A stretch of DNA of 62,567 nucleotides from an uncultured Collinsella sp. (GCA_959028445.1 CAUFRY010000009.1:1-62567); one strand, 5' to 3'; counted from the first letter of the stretch, positions 50,950 to 60,026 are shown. Notes: generated by a model from the letters alone, not told the origin. Program-made: numbers and translations.

Positions 50950-51483
50950 ATGTCCCAGCACACCAAACACGGCTGCGACCATATCTTCTTTATCGGCTTT
51001 TTGGGCGCGGGCAAATCGACGCTCGCGCGCAACGTCGGCACTATGTTCAAGCGGCGTTTTATCGATACCGACCGCCTGGTCGTGCGCCGTTGCGGCAAGT
51101 CGGTAACCGAGATTTTTGAGACCGAGGGTGAGGGTCGTTTTCGCGAGCTCGAGACCTCGGCGCTCCGTTCGCTCCAAAGCGAGCGCAGCCTGTTGGTTTC
51201 GTGCGGGGGCGGTATCGTCGAAACGCCGGTGAATATTGAACTGATGCACGAAATGGGTACGTGCGTGTACCTCGAGGGCGACTTCGAGGATTCGATTCGC
51301 CAGATTCGTCGGTCCGACACGCGTCCCGATTTCCGCTCGCCTGAGCATGCCGCGCGCCTGTTTGAGTATCGCCGTCCGCTGTATCGTCAGGCTGCCGACC
51401 TTACCCTTGATATTCGCAACAAGTCCTTCGAGGACGTTTCCTACCTTTGTGCCGAGATGCTTTTGGAGCGTGGGCTGCTATGA
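50950..51483 (+). CDS. aroK: Shikimate kinase
   Basis: 177 aa. P-loop FFIGFLGAGKSTLARNV, FIDTDRLVVRRCG, the shikimate-binding FRELE and LLVSCGGGIVE, and a lid with RPDFR. It phosphorylates shikimate in the chorismate pathway. It starts 8 bp after the yqeG-like gene and overlaps the AroB-like gene by 4 bp. Confidence 0.92.
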   Translation: MSQHTKHGCDHIFFIGFLGAGKSTLARNVGTMFKRRFIDTDRLVVRRCGKSVTEIFETEGEGRFRELETSALRSLQSERSLLVSCGGGIVETPVNIELMHEMGTCVYLEGDFEDSIRQIRRSDTRPDFRSPEHAARLFEYRRPLYRQAADLTLDIRNKSFEDVSYLCAEMLLERGLL

Positions 51484-52589
51484 TTCGCCGTCAACTGATC
51501 AATTTCCAAAACCGCAGCGTCGATGTCCGTGTCGGATTGGGTGCGTTCGATGAACTGTCGCGTATGTTTGCCTCGGCCGTGGGCAAGCCTAAGCGCGCGA
51601 TGGTCGTTTGGAACACCGCCACATCCGAGCGTTTTGGTGAAGTCGTCGAGCATGCGCTGGTCGACGCCGGTTTTGCCGTGTCGCCGCTAGTCCTCGAGGT
51701 TTCGCCTGCTGGTGCCACGCTGGCCGATGCTGATGCTATCTTTGGCGCCCTGTCTGCCAACGGCGTTACCTGCGACGATCTGGTTGTCGCCGTTGGCGAT
51801 GCCGCAACCTGCTCGGTTGTTAGCTGGTGCGCCAACCAGTGGTGCGGCCGAACCGAGTGCGCGCTGTTGCCGACGACCTTCGACGCCATGCTCACGGTCG
51901 CGACGACCATGAAGCCGCTCGTCGCCTCGTCGGCCAATGCGCTTCCCGCTATCGCGTTCCGTCCCGAACCGGGCTTGGTCGTGTGTGACCTCGACCTTGT
52001 TCGTGAGGCGGACCCCGAGGACCTCAAGCTCGGCTTTGTGGTACTTGTTGGCACCATGCTTTCGAGCAGTAAGTCCCGCTGGAATCAGTTTACTGAGACC
52101 GTCCCCGAGATTCTCGCGGGCGAGGAGGTCGCGCTCGTCAATGCCGTTCAATGGTCTCAGACTGCCCGTAAGGACGTACTGATGGCCACGAACCCGAGCG
52201 CTCGCCATGCGCTCGATTTTGGCAAGACGGGGGAGTGTACCCTGCGCGCCTGCTTGGGCGATGCCGCTTCGCAGGTCCCTGCCTATCAGCTGTTATCCGA
52301 GGGCATGCGCTTTGAGGCGCGCCTAGCACATGATGCCTGCGACTTTGATATCGATTACGTCTTTGAGGTCGATGACTGCCTGGAGGACTTTGGCATCGAG
52401 GAACTTGCCTTCGACCTGGAGCCCACCGCGTTTATCGAGGAGTTCCGCAGGCAGCAGTTCGCCCGCTCGAACCGCAGCATGCTGCCGCTGCCCGCAGCGC
52501 TCGGCGCCATTCGTCTAACGAGCGTTGAGGACGAGGTTCTTGAGCGCCACGCTCATGCCTACTTGGCTTCTCGCAAAGAACTTCTCTAA
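51480..52589 (+). CDS. Divergent 3-dehydroquinate synthase (AroB)-like protein, catalytic residues missing
   Basis: 369 aa, the length of AroB, and located next to aroK as aroB usually is. The fold can be followed: VVAVGDAATCSVVSW replaces GGGVxGDLxGF, CALLPTTFDAML corresponds to the VPTTLLAQVDS strand, and PEPGLVVCDLDLVREADPEDL matches the loop before the metal site. But AEVIKYG is FVVLVGT, the GHTFGHAIE motif is GKTGECTLR, and LHGEAVAxGM is YQLLSEGM, so all three metal-binding residues are lost. It is unlikely to make dehydroquinate. A regulator, scaffold or re-purposed enzyme is possible. No reading-frame damage. Confidence 0.72.
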   Translation: MIRRQLINFQNRSVDVRVGLGAFDELSRMFASAVGKPKRAMVVWNTATSERFGEVVEHALVDAGFAVSPLVLEVSPAGATLADADAIFGALSANGVTCDDLVVAVGDAATCSVVSWCANQWCGRTECALLPTTFDAMLTVATTMKPLVASSANALPAIAFRPEPGLVVCDLDLVREADPEDLKLGFVVLVGTMLSSSKSRWNQFTETVPEILAGEEVALVNAVQWSQTARKDVLMATNPSARHALDFGKTGECTLRACLGDAASQVPAYQLLSEGMRFEARLAHDACDFDIDYVFEVDDCLEDFGIEELAFDLEPTAFIEEFRRQQFARSNRSMLPLPAALGAIRLTSVEDEVLERHAHAYLASRKELL

Positions 52590-52721
52590 GATTTATTGAT
52601 ATCCATCGTCTTTCGTATCATGTTGAGGGGCGGGTTTTCAATCGGTTGCGGATTGCATGCGATTCCTTCGTTCGGTTGAGACCCGTCCCGTCTATATAGA
52701 GACAACAAGAAAGGAATCTGC

Positions 52722-53852
52722 ATGTCTGAGTTTGCTGCCGGTCCTGCCGGTCGTATCGAGCGTGTCCGTGCCCTTATGGCCGAGCGTGGCTACGACGCCA
52801 TCGTGGTGCGCGACGAGGCCAACCTTCGTTGGCTTACGGGCGTGAAGGGCGTTTTCGACTACACCTTCGAGTTCCCGCACGCGGCGTTTATTACGGCTGA
52901 CCTGTGCCTGTTCCATACCGACTCGCGCTACCTCAACAGCTTTGAGGAGAACACGCCCGCCGGCAGCCCCTGGGTCTACGACATGGACGAGGGCACCATC
53001 CCCGGTTGGGTCGCCGGCAAGATCGCAGCCAACAAGTGCCGCGTCTGCGCTGTCGAGGACGATATGCAGATTAACTTCTACCAGGGTATTCAGCGCGGCC
53101 TGGAGGACCGTTCCGTCGCCTGCATCCTACCGCTGATGCACGACGACATCCGCAAGATGCGCGCCATCAAGGATGCCGAGGAGATCGAGCTTATGCGCCA
53201 TGCGCAGTCGATCACCGATGCCGCTTTCCAGCATATGCTCGGCTTTATTAAGCCCGGTATGACCGAGAAGCAGGTTCGCAACGAGCTCGAGAACTTTATG
53301 TTCGCCAACGGCGCCGACAGCCTTGCCTTCGGCTCCATCGTGGCGAGCGGTCCCAACACCGCCAACCCGCATGCCGTCCCGAGCGACCGTGTCATCGAGA
53401 AGGGCGATTTCGTTCTCATGGATTACGGCGCGGGCTACTGCGATTATCGTTCCGACATGACGCGCACCGTCGTGATGGGCGAGCCCACGCAGGAGCAGCT
53501 CGACCTGTACGCACTCGTGCGCCGTACGCACGAGGAGTGCGTCGCCGCCATCCATCCGGGCGTCGAGGGCAACGACATTTTCAAGCTTTCCAAGAAGATC
53601 ATTGGCGATGCCGGTTATGGCGATTACTACAACCATGGTCTGGGTCACGGCGTGGGCATCGACATCCATGAGCTGCCCAACTTCAACCGTAGCAAGAACA
53701 CCATCGAGGTCGGCTCGGTTATCACCATGGAGCCCGGCGTGTATCTGCCCGGTGTGGGCGGCGTGCGTCTGGAGGACTACGGCGTGGTCACCGAGAACGG
53801 CTACGAGCCCTTCACCAAGACCCCGCACGACCTGCACGTCATCGATTGCTAG
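52722..53852 (+). CDS. Xaa-Pro peptidase (M24B, PepP/PepQ-like)
   Basis: 376 aa, ATG after AAGAAAGGA. N-terminal creatinase-like domain (residues 1 to about 135), then a pita-bread catalytic domain. All five metal ligands are present: D234 and D245 in MDYGAGYCDYRSDMTRT, H309 in GLGHGVGIDIHE, E337 in MEPGVYLPG and E351 in VRLEDYG. It releases residues before proline from peptides. The location before efp, which relieves ribosome stalling at polyproline, is a common arrangement in Gram-positive bacteria. A strong terminator follows. Confidence 0.92.
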   Translation: MSEFAAGPAGRIERVRALMAERGYDAIVVRDEANLRWLTGVKGVFDYTFEFPHAAFITADLCLFHTDSRYLNSFEENTPAGSPWVYDMDEGTIPGWVAGKIAANKCRVCAVEDDMQINFYQGIQRGLEDRSVACILPLMHDDIRKMRAIKDAEEIELMRHAQSITDAAFQHMLGFIKPGMTEKQVRNELENFMFANGADSLAFGSIVASGPNTANPHAVPSDRVIEKGDFVLMDYGAGYCDYRSDMTRTVVMGEPTQEQLDLYALVRRTHEECVAAIHPGVEGNDIFKLSKKIIGDAGYGDYYNHGLGHGVGIDIHELPNFNRSKNTIEVGSVITMEPGVYLPGVGGVRLEDYGVVTENGYEPFTKTPHDLHVIDC

Positions 53853-53874
53853 CCCATTTCGATAGATTTTTGGG

Positions 53875-53917
53875 GCGGGGCGTCCGGATCGATTCGGACG
53901 CCCCGCGTTCTCTTTTT
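53875..53917 (+). terminator. Terminator of the aminopeptidase gene
   Basis: Perfect 12-bp stem GCGGGGCGTCCG (53875-53886) with CGGACGCCCCGC (53895-53906), followed by GTTCTCTTTTT. Confidence 0.9.
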
Positions 53918-53948
53918 ATGCGCTCGCTGCAGGCGCCGTCAGCAAGTG

Positions 53949-53954
53949 TATAAT
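53949..53954 (+). promoter_or_regulatory. Probable -10 of the efp promoter
   Basis: A perfect TATAAT 58 bp before the efp start and just after the previous terminator. No clear -35. Confidence 0.5.
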
Positions 53955-54011
53955 TTCGGTCGTATGTAATTTGGACGCTTGTGCGTTCTGCCCATAACAA
54001 GAAAGGTCGCT

Positions 54012-54575
54012 ATGCCTACCATTTCTACCGCCGACTTCAAGAACGGCCTCGGTCTCCGCATCAAGGACAAGGTCTACACCATCGTCGAGTTCCAGCATGT
54101 CAAGCCGGGCAAGGGCGGCGCGTTTGTGCGCTACAAGACCCGCGACATCAAGAGCGGCCGTGTCGTCGAGAACACCTGCAACGCCGGCACCAAGTTCGAG
54201 AGCGTCATGCTCACCACCCGTGAGTTCCAGTACCTCTACAACGATGGCGCCGACTACATCTTCATGGACAACGAGACCTATGAGCAGGTTCCCGTTCCCG
54301 AGGACATGGTGGGCGAGAACTCCAAGTGGCTGCGCGAGAACGACATCTGCCAGCTGCTCTTCGCTGACGATGAGCTCATGGGCGTGACTCCGCCGATGTT
54401 CATCGAGACCACCATCGTCCAGACCGACCCGGGCTTTAAGGGCGACACCGTCCAGGGTTCCACCAAGCCGGCCACGATTGACACCGGCGCTGTCATCCAG
54501 GTCCCCATGTACCTCAACGAGGGCGAGGTCATCAAGGTTGACACCCGCGACGGCAAGTTCGTCTCCCGCGTCTAG
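54012..54575 (+). CDS. efp: Elongation factor P
   Basis: 187 aa, ATG after AAAGG. Begins MPTISTADFKNGLGLRI; the conserved loop VKPGKGGAF bears K34, the residue that is modified in many bacteria. C-terminal domain: TTIVQTDPGFKGDTVQG and YLNEGEVIKVDTRDG. EF-P helps ribosomes through polyproline stretches. No modification enzymes (EpmA/B or 5-aminopentanol pathway) are in the window, so the state of K34 is open. Followed by Asp23 and nusB, as in Bacillus. Confidence 0.96.
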   Translation: MPTISTADFKNGLGLRIKDKVYTIVEFQHVKPGKGGAFVRYKTRDIKSGRVVENTCNAGTKFESVMLTTREFQYLYNDGADYIFMDNETYEQVPVPEDMVGENSKWLRENDICQLLFADDELMGVTPPMFIETTIVQTDPGFKGDTVQGSTKPATIDTGAVIQVPMYLNEGEVIKVDTRDGKFVSRV

Positions 54576-54599
54576 CAACCAACTCTTCTAGGAGGACTC

Positions 54600-54962
54600 A
54601 TGCCCCAGGAAATCAAGATTGACGGCATCGGCATTTCGCCCGATGTTCTGACCGCCATCGTCTCGCGCGCCGTGTCCGATGTCGAGGGCATCGCCTCCGT
54701 TGGCGTCAAGGACCTTGCCACTAATCTTGTCTCCATGATGCTCTCGTCCAAGGCCCCGGCTTCCGAGCCGGCGGTCGAGGCCGAGGTCGTTGGCGACAAG
54801 CTCGCACTCACCGTGCGTGTCGTGGTGTTCTTTGGCTATCCGTTCAAGAAACTCGCCGAGGCCGTTCGCGCCGCCGTGGTCGCCGCCATCGATGCTCAGG
54901 TGGGCGTCGAGGTCGAGCGCGTTGACGTTTGCATTGACGGCCTCGTTTTCCCCAAGGAGTAA
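54600..54962 (+). CDS. Asp23/Gls24 family protein (YqhY-like)
   Basis: 120 aa, ATG after AGGAGG. IGISPDVLTAIVSRAVSDVEG is the family opening and LALTVRVVVFFGYPFKKLAE the central strand. Between efp and nusB this is the place of Bacillus yqhY, whose loss disturbs acetyl-CoA carboxylase there. It is the second Asp23 protein of the window and differs clearly from the one at 8678. Three bp separate it from nusB. Confidence 0.86.
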   Translation: MPQEIKIDGIGISPDVLTAIVSRAVSDVEGIASVGVKDLATNLVSMMLSSKAPASEPAVEAEVVGDKLALTVRVVVFFGYPFKKLAEAVRAAVVAAIDAQVGVEVERVDVCIDGLVFPKE

Positions 54963-54965
54963 CCT

Positions 54966-55553
54966 TTGAGCCTTAAGGTTTATCGCGGGCGCACGCTTGC
55001 CCGCAGTCAGGCGCTGCAGCTGCTGTTCCAGGCCGAGGCCACGGACAGCCCGCTTGAGCGCGTCCTCGAGGGCGATTTCCTGATCTCGAAGGGCCCCCTC
55101 GACCCCTATGCGCTTGAGCTTTGCCGTGGTGCCTACGAGCATATCGATCGCATCGACTGCGCTCTGCGCTCCGTTGCCAAGAACTGGGATCTTATGCGCA
55201 TGCCCGGCGCCGACCGCAATCTGCTGCGTATCGCCGTTTACGAGATGCGTTTCCTCACCGACGAGGAGGTCTCGGACGCCATCGTGATCAACGAGGCTGT
55301 CGAGCTTGCCAAGGCCTATGGCACCGACCAGTCCGCGTCGTTCGTCAACGGCGTGCTGGGCAAGATCGCTCGCAGCGAGGAGCTGCCGGGCGAGGACCTG
55401 TACCAAGAGCTGCTGGCCGAGGACCGCGCTCGCGAGGAGGCGCAGGCTGCAGAGGCTGCCGCAAAGGTCGCCGCCGCTCAGGCTGCCGCCGGTGTACTTG
55501 CCGAGGATGCGGACGCTGCTGAGGCCGTCGAGGCCGACTCCGTCGAGGAGTAG
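54966..55553 (+). CDS. nusB: Transcription antitermination factor NusB
   Basis: 195 aa from a TTG start just after AAGGAG at the previous stop. GRTLARSQALQLLFQAEA, WDLMRMPGADRNLLRIAVYE and VINEAVELAKAYG and SASFVNGVLGKIAR are the NusB blocks. It joins NusE (S10) at boxA to support rRNA transcription. The final 50 residues are an added tail rich in Ala and Glu (AAAKVAAAQAAAG), not part of the normal 140-residue fold. xseB follows after 2 bp. Confidence 0.93.
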   Translation: MSLKVYRGRTLARSQALQLLFQAEATDSPLERVLEGDFLISKGPLDPYALELCRGAYEHIDRIDCALRSVAKNWDLMRMPGADRNLLRIAVYEMRFLTDEEVSDAIVINEAVELAKAYGTDQSASFVNGVLGKIARSEELPGEDLYQELLAEDRAREEAQAAEAAAKVAAAQAAAGVLAEDADAAEAVEADSVEE

Positions 55554-55555
55554 CC

Positions 55556-55795
55556 ATGCCAGAGGGTTCCGTCCGCAACTTCGACGAGATCTCGGACCGT
55601 CTGGACCAGATCATCGCTACCGTTCGCTCCAAGGATACCTCCTTGGAGCGTTCTCTCGATTTGTTTGACGAAGCGATTGAGCTGGGCTCCCGCGCGGTCG
55701 ATATGGTCGACAAGTTTGAGCTGACGCCGCGAGAGGCCGACAAGCTCGAGCAGGAATACGATGAGGATGCGGCAAACGAATCCCAGGATAGCTAG
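55556..55795 (+). CDS. xseB: Exodeoxyribonuclease VII small subunit
   Basis: 79 aa. Pattern NFDEISDRLDQIIATVRSKD and LERSLDLFDEAIELG is that of XseB. It needs the large subunit XseA for activity on single-stranded DNA; xseA is not adjacent here, though it often is. Position between nusB and tlyA matches many Actinomycetota and Firmicutes. Confidence 0.9.
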   Translation: MPEGSVRNFDEISDRLDQIIATVRSKDTSLERSLDLFDEAIELGSRAVDMVDKFELTPREADKLEQEYDEDAANESQDS

Positions 55796-55821
55796 GCCGC
55801 ATCTCCGGATACGAATGGTTG

Positions 55822-56634
55822 ATGGCATTCATGAAACGCGTGCGTCTTGATGACGAACTGATTTCACAGGGCATCTGCGCCGATCGCGCGGATGCCCTTC
55901 GCACTCTTATGGCCGGCTTGGTCTCGAGTGGCGGTGAGCGCTTGACTTCGCCGGGCCTTAAGGTAATCCCGGGGCTGCCGCTGCACGTGAAGGGGCGCAT
56001 TCCCTATGTTGGCCGCGGCGGTCTTAAGCTCGAAGGCGCGCTTGATGCGTTTGGCATCAATCCGACGGGCCTTGCCTGTTTGGATGTGGGCTGCTCTACC
56101 GGGGGTTTTACCGATTGCCTGCTCAAGCGCGGAGCTGCGACCGTTGTCTCTGTGGACGTGGGTCGCGCCCAGTTCGATTGGTCGTTGCGTCAGGACGATC
56201 GCGTGACGCTGCATGAGCGCACAAACGTGACGCAGCTGCCTGAGCTTGGCTATGCCGGCGCCATCGACCTGGCTGTGTGTGATGTCTCGTTTACCAGCAT
56301 CGCGAACATTATCGATGCGGTACTGGCGTGCCTGGCGCCTACGGGTGCATTCTGCACGCTCGTAAAGCCGCAGTTTGAAGCTCCGGCGGCGCTGGTGGGC
56401 GAGGGCGGCATTGTGACCGATCCCGCTGTGCGCCGCGATACGCTCGTGGCGGCGGTTGAGCTCTTTGCTGCCAAGGGGCTGTTCCCGGTCGATGTGTGCG
56501 TGTCGCCCATTCATGGTGCCAAGGGCAACGTTGAGTTTTTCCTGTACGGCACGAGATTTGAATCTGGCGACCGCTCGCAAGACGTGCTGCAATCCCAGGT
56601 ATCGGTTTTGAGCGAGAAAGCTGCAACGCTATGA
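55822..56634 (+). CDS. tlyA: TlyA-family rRNA 2'-O-methyltransferase (hemolysin A family)
   Basis: 270 aa from ATG at 55822; the next ATG (55831, MKRVRLDDELISQG) is equally possible. N-terminal S4 RNA-binding domain, then an FtsJ-like methyltransferase: YVGRGGLKLEGALDAFG, SAM site LDVGCSTGGFTDCLL, DVSFTSI, and VKPQFEA. In mycobacteria TlyA methylates 16S C1409 and 23S C1920 and determines capreomycin sensitivity. Overlaps nadK by 4 bp, as in many genomes. Confidence 0.9.
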   Translation: MAFMKRVRLDDELISQGICADRADALRTLMAGLVSSGGERLTSPGLKVIPGLPLHVKGRIPYVGRGGLKLEGALDAFGINPTGLACLDVGCSTGGFTDCLLKRGAATVVSVDVGRAQFDWSLRQDDRVTLHERTNVTQLPELGYAGAIDLAVCDVSFTSIANIIDAVLACLAPTGAFCTLVKPQFEAPAALVGEGGIVTDPAVRRDTLVAAVELFAAKGLFPVDVCVSPIHGAKGNVEFFLYGTRFESGDRSQDVLQSQVSVLSEKAATL

Positions 56635-57491
56635 AGGTCTTTCTGGTTCCCAATTACTACAAGCAAGAGGCGGTCGAGAGTGGCCTGATGCTCGAGCTTT
56701 GGCTGACGCGCCAGGGCTATGAGGTCGCATGGGCTGCCGACCAGCGATCGAAGATTCAAAGCACACCTGATATCGACGGCTCCGATCTGGTCATTACGCT
56801 CGGCGGCGACGGTACATTGCTGCGCGCTGCCCGCATCCTCAACCATCGCGAGATTCCTATCCTCGGTCTTTCCTATGGTCACCTGGGCTTTTTAACTGCT
56901 GCGAGTCCCGAGGAGCGCGACATTCTGCAGGTCGTGAGCGACGCCCTGTCCGGCGAGCTGCATGTGAGCCGTCGCGCTACCATCGCCGCGGATATCGTGT
57001 CCGTGCGCGAAGACGGTACGAAGGATGTCGTGCGCACCTTCGCCCTCAACGACATGGCGCTTACCCGCGGTCCGCTGTCCGATATGGTCGAGTTCGACAT
57101 CACGGTGTCCGGCCATCATATCGACCGCCTACGCGGTGACGGTGTCGTCGTTTCGACGGCGACTGGTTCTACGGGGTACGCGCTCAGTGCCGGTGGCCCC
57201 ATCGTGAGCCCCGACTATACGGGCATGGTCTGCGTACCCATTGCGCCGCACACCATTCAGGCCCGTGCCTTCTTGACTTCGCCGAGTGATGTCGTCGAAA
57301 TCTTTATGTCCGATGATCGCCCGAGTGTTCCGGCGATTGCTATCGATGGGCAGTTTATTACCTGCGATGGCACCGTTGAGAGCGTGGCGGTGCGCCGCGG
57401 GCCCGGAGATGTGTTGCTGCTGGATTACGGCCCCGAGAGCTTCTATAACTCGGTGAGCCGCGTATTCTACGGAGTCCGTCATGATCGATGA
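56631..57491 (+). CDS. nadK: NAD kinase
   Basis: 286 aa. LGGDGTLLRAARIL (GGDG at residues 58-61) and GHLGFLTAASPEE are the catalytic motifs, and STATGSTGYALSAGGPI the second one. It makes NADP from NAD using ATP or polyphosphate. It starts inside the tlyA stop and overlaps recN by 11 bp; tlyA-nadK-recN is a well-known linked trio. Confidence 0.95.
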   Translation: MKVFLVPNYYKQEAVESGLMLELWLTRQGYEVAWAADQRSKIQSTPDIDGSDLVITLGGDGTLLRAARILNHREIPILGLSYGHLGFLTAASPEERDILQVVSDALSGELHVSRRATIAADIVSVREDGTKDVVRTFALNDMALTRGPLSDMVEFDITVSGHHIDRLRGDGVVVSTATGSTGYALSAGGPIVSPDYTGMVCVPIAPHTIQARAFLTSPSDVVEIFMSDDRPSVPAIAIDGQFITCDGTVESVAVRRGPGDVLLLDYGPESFYNSVSRVFYGVRHDR

Positions 57492-59109
57492 GCTGCAGGT
57501 TTCTAACATTGCACTCATTCGCGAGGCGACGCTGGTGCCGAGTGCCGGCCTGACTGTCCTGACCGGCGAGACCGGCGCCGGCAAGACCGCGCTGCTCTCG
57601 GCCCTCAAGCTTATTTTGGGTGAGCGCGCGGATTCGTCGACGGTGCGCGAGGGCGAGGCGCTGGCGAGCGTCGAGGCGCGCCTGTTTGACGGCCCGCACG
57701 ACACGGAGGGCTTCACCGTGCAGCGCAGTCTTTCTGCCGAGGGCCGCAGCCGCGTGAAGATTGACGGCCGTATCGCCAGTGTGCGCGAGCTTTCGGAACG
57801 CGTTGGCGTGATGATGGATCTGTGCGGCCAACACGAGCACCAGCGCTTGCTCGATCCGGCGCATCATGTTGCGATGGTCGATGCCTGGGCAGGGCGCCCT
57901 GCACTCGAGGCGCTCGAGCACTACCGCGCCTGCTTTAAGGCTTCGCGCGCTGCCGCTAAGGAGGTTCGACGTGTCGAAGAGGCCTCGCGTGCGCAGGGGA
58001 GCCGCGTCGAGGAAGCGCGCTTTGCGCTCGAGCGCATCGGCGAGGTCGACCCCAAACCGGGCGAGTATGAGGAACTCGAGGAACTGCTGCCGCGCTCCGA
58101 ACATGCCGAGGTGCTGGTTGCCACAGCTAACGATGCCCATGCATCGCTTGCCTCTGAAGGGGGAGCGCTCGATGCCGTGAACAGCGCCGTGGCAGAACTT
58201 TCCCGTATGGCTACCGTCGATCGCAAACTTGGCGACATTGCCGATGCGCTTTCGGATGCCTGTATCTCCCTTGAGGATTGCGCGAACGAGCTTCGTTCCT
58301 ATCGCGATGGCGTCGCCTTCGACCCGCGCGAGCTCGCTCGCATGCGTGAGCGGTATTCCGACCTCAAGGGCCTGTTGCGTCAGTGGGGTCCCACCATGGA
58401 CGATGTTTTTGCCATGCGCGATCGCTCGCAAGAACTGCTGTCTCTGGTCGATGATGGCGATGAGCAGATCAAAAAGGCGCGTGAGGCACTCTGGAGCGCC
58501 GAGCGCGAGTTGTTTGCAGCTGCCAAGGCACTTAAGCGCGCCCGCAATACGGCGGCCCCGCGCTTCTGCCATGAGGTGGGCCGCCAGATGGCTCGCCTGG
58601 AGATGGGCGGCGCCGAGCTCGTCTGGGAGTCGCGCGATCTTCCCCGTGCTGAGTGGACGCCCGTTGGTCCTTCGAGCTACGAGCTGCTATACCGCAGCGG
58701 TGCCGGTTTGACGCCGCGCCCCCTGCGCCGCATTGCGTCGGGCGGCGAGCTCAGCCGCGTCATGCTGGCAAGCAAGGTCGTCCTCGGTAACGCGGACGGT
58801 GTTGATACGCTGGTGTTTGACGAGGTCGATGCTGGTGTCGGTGGCTCCACGGCGCGTGCGCTCGCGGGCGTGCTGGCAGATCTCGCCGCTACGCATCAGG
58901 TGATTGTCGTAACCCACTTGGCGCAGGTCGCCGTCATGGCTGACAAGCATTATGTCGTCAGCAAGGAACCGGGCGATGTTCCCCAGACGCATTTGGACGA
59001 GGTAATCGGCGAAGCGCGTACCGCCGAGATCGCCCGCATGTTGAGCGGCGATCAGTCCGAGGCAAGCTTGGCCCACGCAAAGCAGATGCTCGAAGAAGCT
59101 CGAGGTTAG
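57481..59109 (+). CDS. recN: DNA repair ATPase RecN
   Basis: 542 aa. Starts IDELQVSNIALIREATLVPS and Walker A TGETGAGKTALLSAL; DLCGQHEHQRLLDP is typical of RecN. Central coiled coil of about 200 residues, then the second half: LRRIASGGELSRVMLASKVV (signature) and TLVFDEVDAGVGG (Walker B). An SMC-like protein that gathers broken DNA ends. No LexA-type box was seen in front of it or at the head of this operon. Ends before a bidirectional terminator. Confidence 0.94.
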   Translation: MIDELQVSNIALIREATLVPSAGLTVLTGETGAGKTALLSALKLILGERADSSTVREGEALASVEARLFDGPHDTEGFTVQRSLSAEGRSRVKIDGRIASVRELSERVGVMMDLCGQHEHQRLLDPAHHVAMVDAWAGRPALEALEHYRACFKASRAAAKEVRRVEEASRAQGSRVEEARFALERIGEVDPKPGEYEELEELLPRSEHAEVLVATANDAHASLASEGGALDAVNSAVAELSRMATVDRKLGDIADALSDACISLEDCANELRSYRDGVAFDPRELARMRERYSDLKGLLRQWGPTMDDVFAMRDRSQELLSLVDDGDEQIKKAREALWSAERELFAAAKALKRARNTAAPRFCHEVGRQMARLEMGGAELVWESRDLPRAEWTPVGPSSYELLYRSGAGLTPRPLRRIASGGELSRVMLASKVVLGNADGVDTLVFDEVDAGVGGSTARALAGVLADLAATHQVIVVTHLAQVAVMADKHYVVSKEPGDVPQTHLDEVIGEARTAEIARMLSGDQSEASLAHAKQMLEEARG

Positions 59110-59127
59110 TTCGTAACAGCGGTGTTG

Positions 59128-59160
59128 GTGGGACAAAATAGACTGAAATTTTTGTCCCAC
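59128..59160. terminator. Bidirectional terminator between recN and the RpiR gene
   Basis: GTGGGACAAAA (59128-59138) pairs perfectly with TTTTGTCCCAC (59150-59160). A-rich and T-rich ends serve both strands. A lone half-copy, ATTTTGTCCCAC, is at 42222-42233 after rarA. Confidence 0.82.
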
Positions 59161-59168
59161 TACGCGTT

Positions 59169-60026
59169 TTACTCAACGACCTTATCCGGCTGGATGAGCT
59201 CCTCGTAGTAGCTGATATGCTCACGCGCGTCTTCAATCTCGGGCAGCAAGAAGTTGTAGATGACTTCGATGATCATCGTGGCGCTGATCTTGGAGAACGC
59301 AAAGTCGCCCGTGGTTAGCAGCGCCTCGTGGTTCACGGTGTTAAAGGTGTAATCTGCCAAACGAGCAAGCGGAGACTTGCTGTCGCTGCTGATGACGACT
59401 ACGGTGGCACCACAGCCGCGAGCCGCTTTTGCCATGCGATTCAGTCGGCGCGATTTGCCAGAGTTTGAGATTAGCACGATGACGTCACCCGGGCGCAACG
59501 TAAGCGCAAAGCCGATTGATGTCTCGCTAATGGTGCTCGCCATGCAGCGCAGGCCCAGCTGCGAAAACTTAAACGTCGCATCGAGCGCGACCGCGTTGGT
59601 ATTGCCCACAGCCGCAAACTCAATAACCCCTGCATGCTTAAGGGCATGCACAACAGCCGCCAGCGTATCGTGGTCGATACCGTCGATGGTCGCATTAAGC
59701 TCGCTCACCTTGGCAGCCAGGATGTTCTTGAGGCTCTGCTCCATATTGTCGAGCGAGACCTCGTCGGTCAGGCCTTCGTTGCGCTGGCTTTCCAAATCCC
59801 TCGCCAACGAAAACTGAAAGCTGCGGAAGCTGCCAAAGCCCAGCTTGCGGCAGAAACGCGAAACGGTCGCCTCGGACGTGGCGGCAGCGCGCGAGAGCTG
59901 AGCCGCCGTGAGGCGTGGCGCCTCGGACTGGTGCTCCAATATATAGTCGACAATGCGCTGCTCGGACTCGCTGTATCCCTGGTGGGTACTAATGAGGGAA
60001 AGTGCGCTTTTGCTACTATCGGTCAT
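59169..60026 (-). CDS. RpiR-family transcriptional regulator
   Basis: 285 aa from the ATG after GGAGCC on the - strand. The N-terminal HTH domain shows YSESEQRIVDYILEH and LSRAAATSEATVSRFCRKLG-type recognition helix. The C-terminal SIS domain (about residues 105-240) binds a phosphosugar: FAAVGNTNAVALD, RPGDVIVLISNSGKSRRL, VVVISSDSKSPLAR. It is divergent from the PTS permease gene and probably regulates it in response to a sugar phosphate. TATACT (plus-strand 60075-60080) may be its -10. Confidence 0.9.
   Translation of the reverse strand: MTDSSKSALSLISTHQGYSESEQRIVDYILEHQSEAPRLTAAQLSRAAATSEATVSRFCRKLGFGSFRSFQFSLARDLESQRNEGLTDEVSLDNMEQSLKNILAAKVSELNATIDGIDHDTLAAVVHALKHAGVIEFAAVGNTNAVALDATFKFSQLGLRCMASTISETSIGFALTLRPGDVIVLISNSGKSRRLNRMAKAARGCGATVVVISSDSKSPLARLADYTFNTVNHEALLTTGDFAFSKISATMIIEVIYNFLLPEIEDAREHISYYEELIQPDKVVE

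Noticed and set aside
57400..57500. LexA box for recN
   Set aside because: No CGAAC-N4-GTTCG or close variant was found in front of recN, nadK or tlyA.
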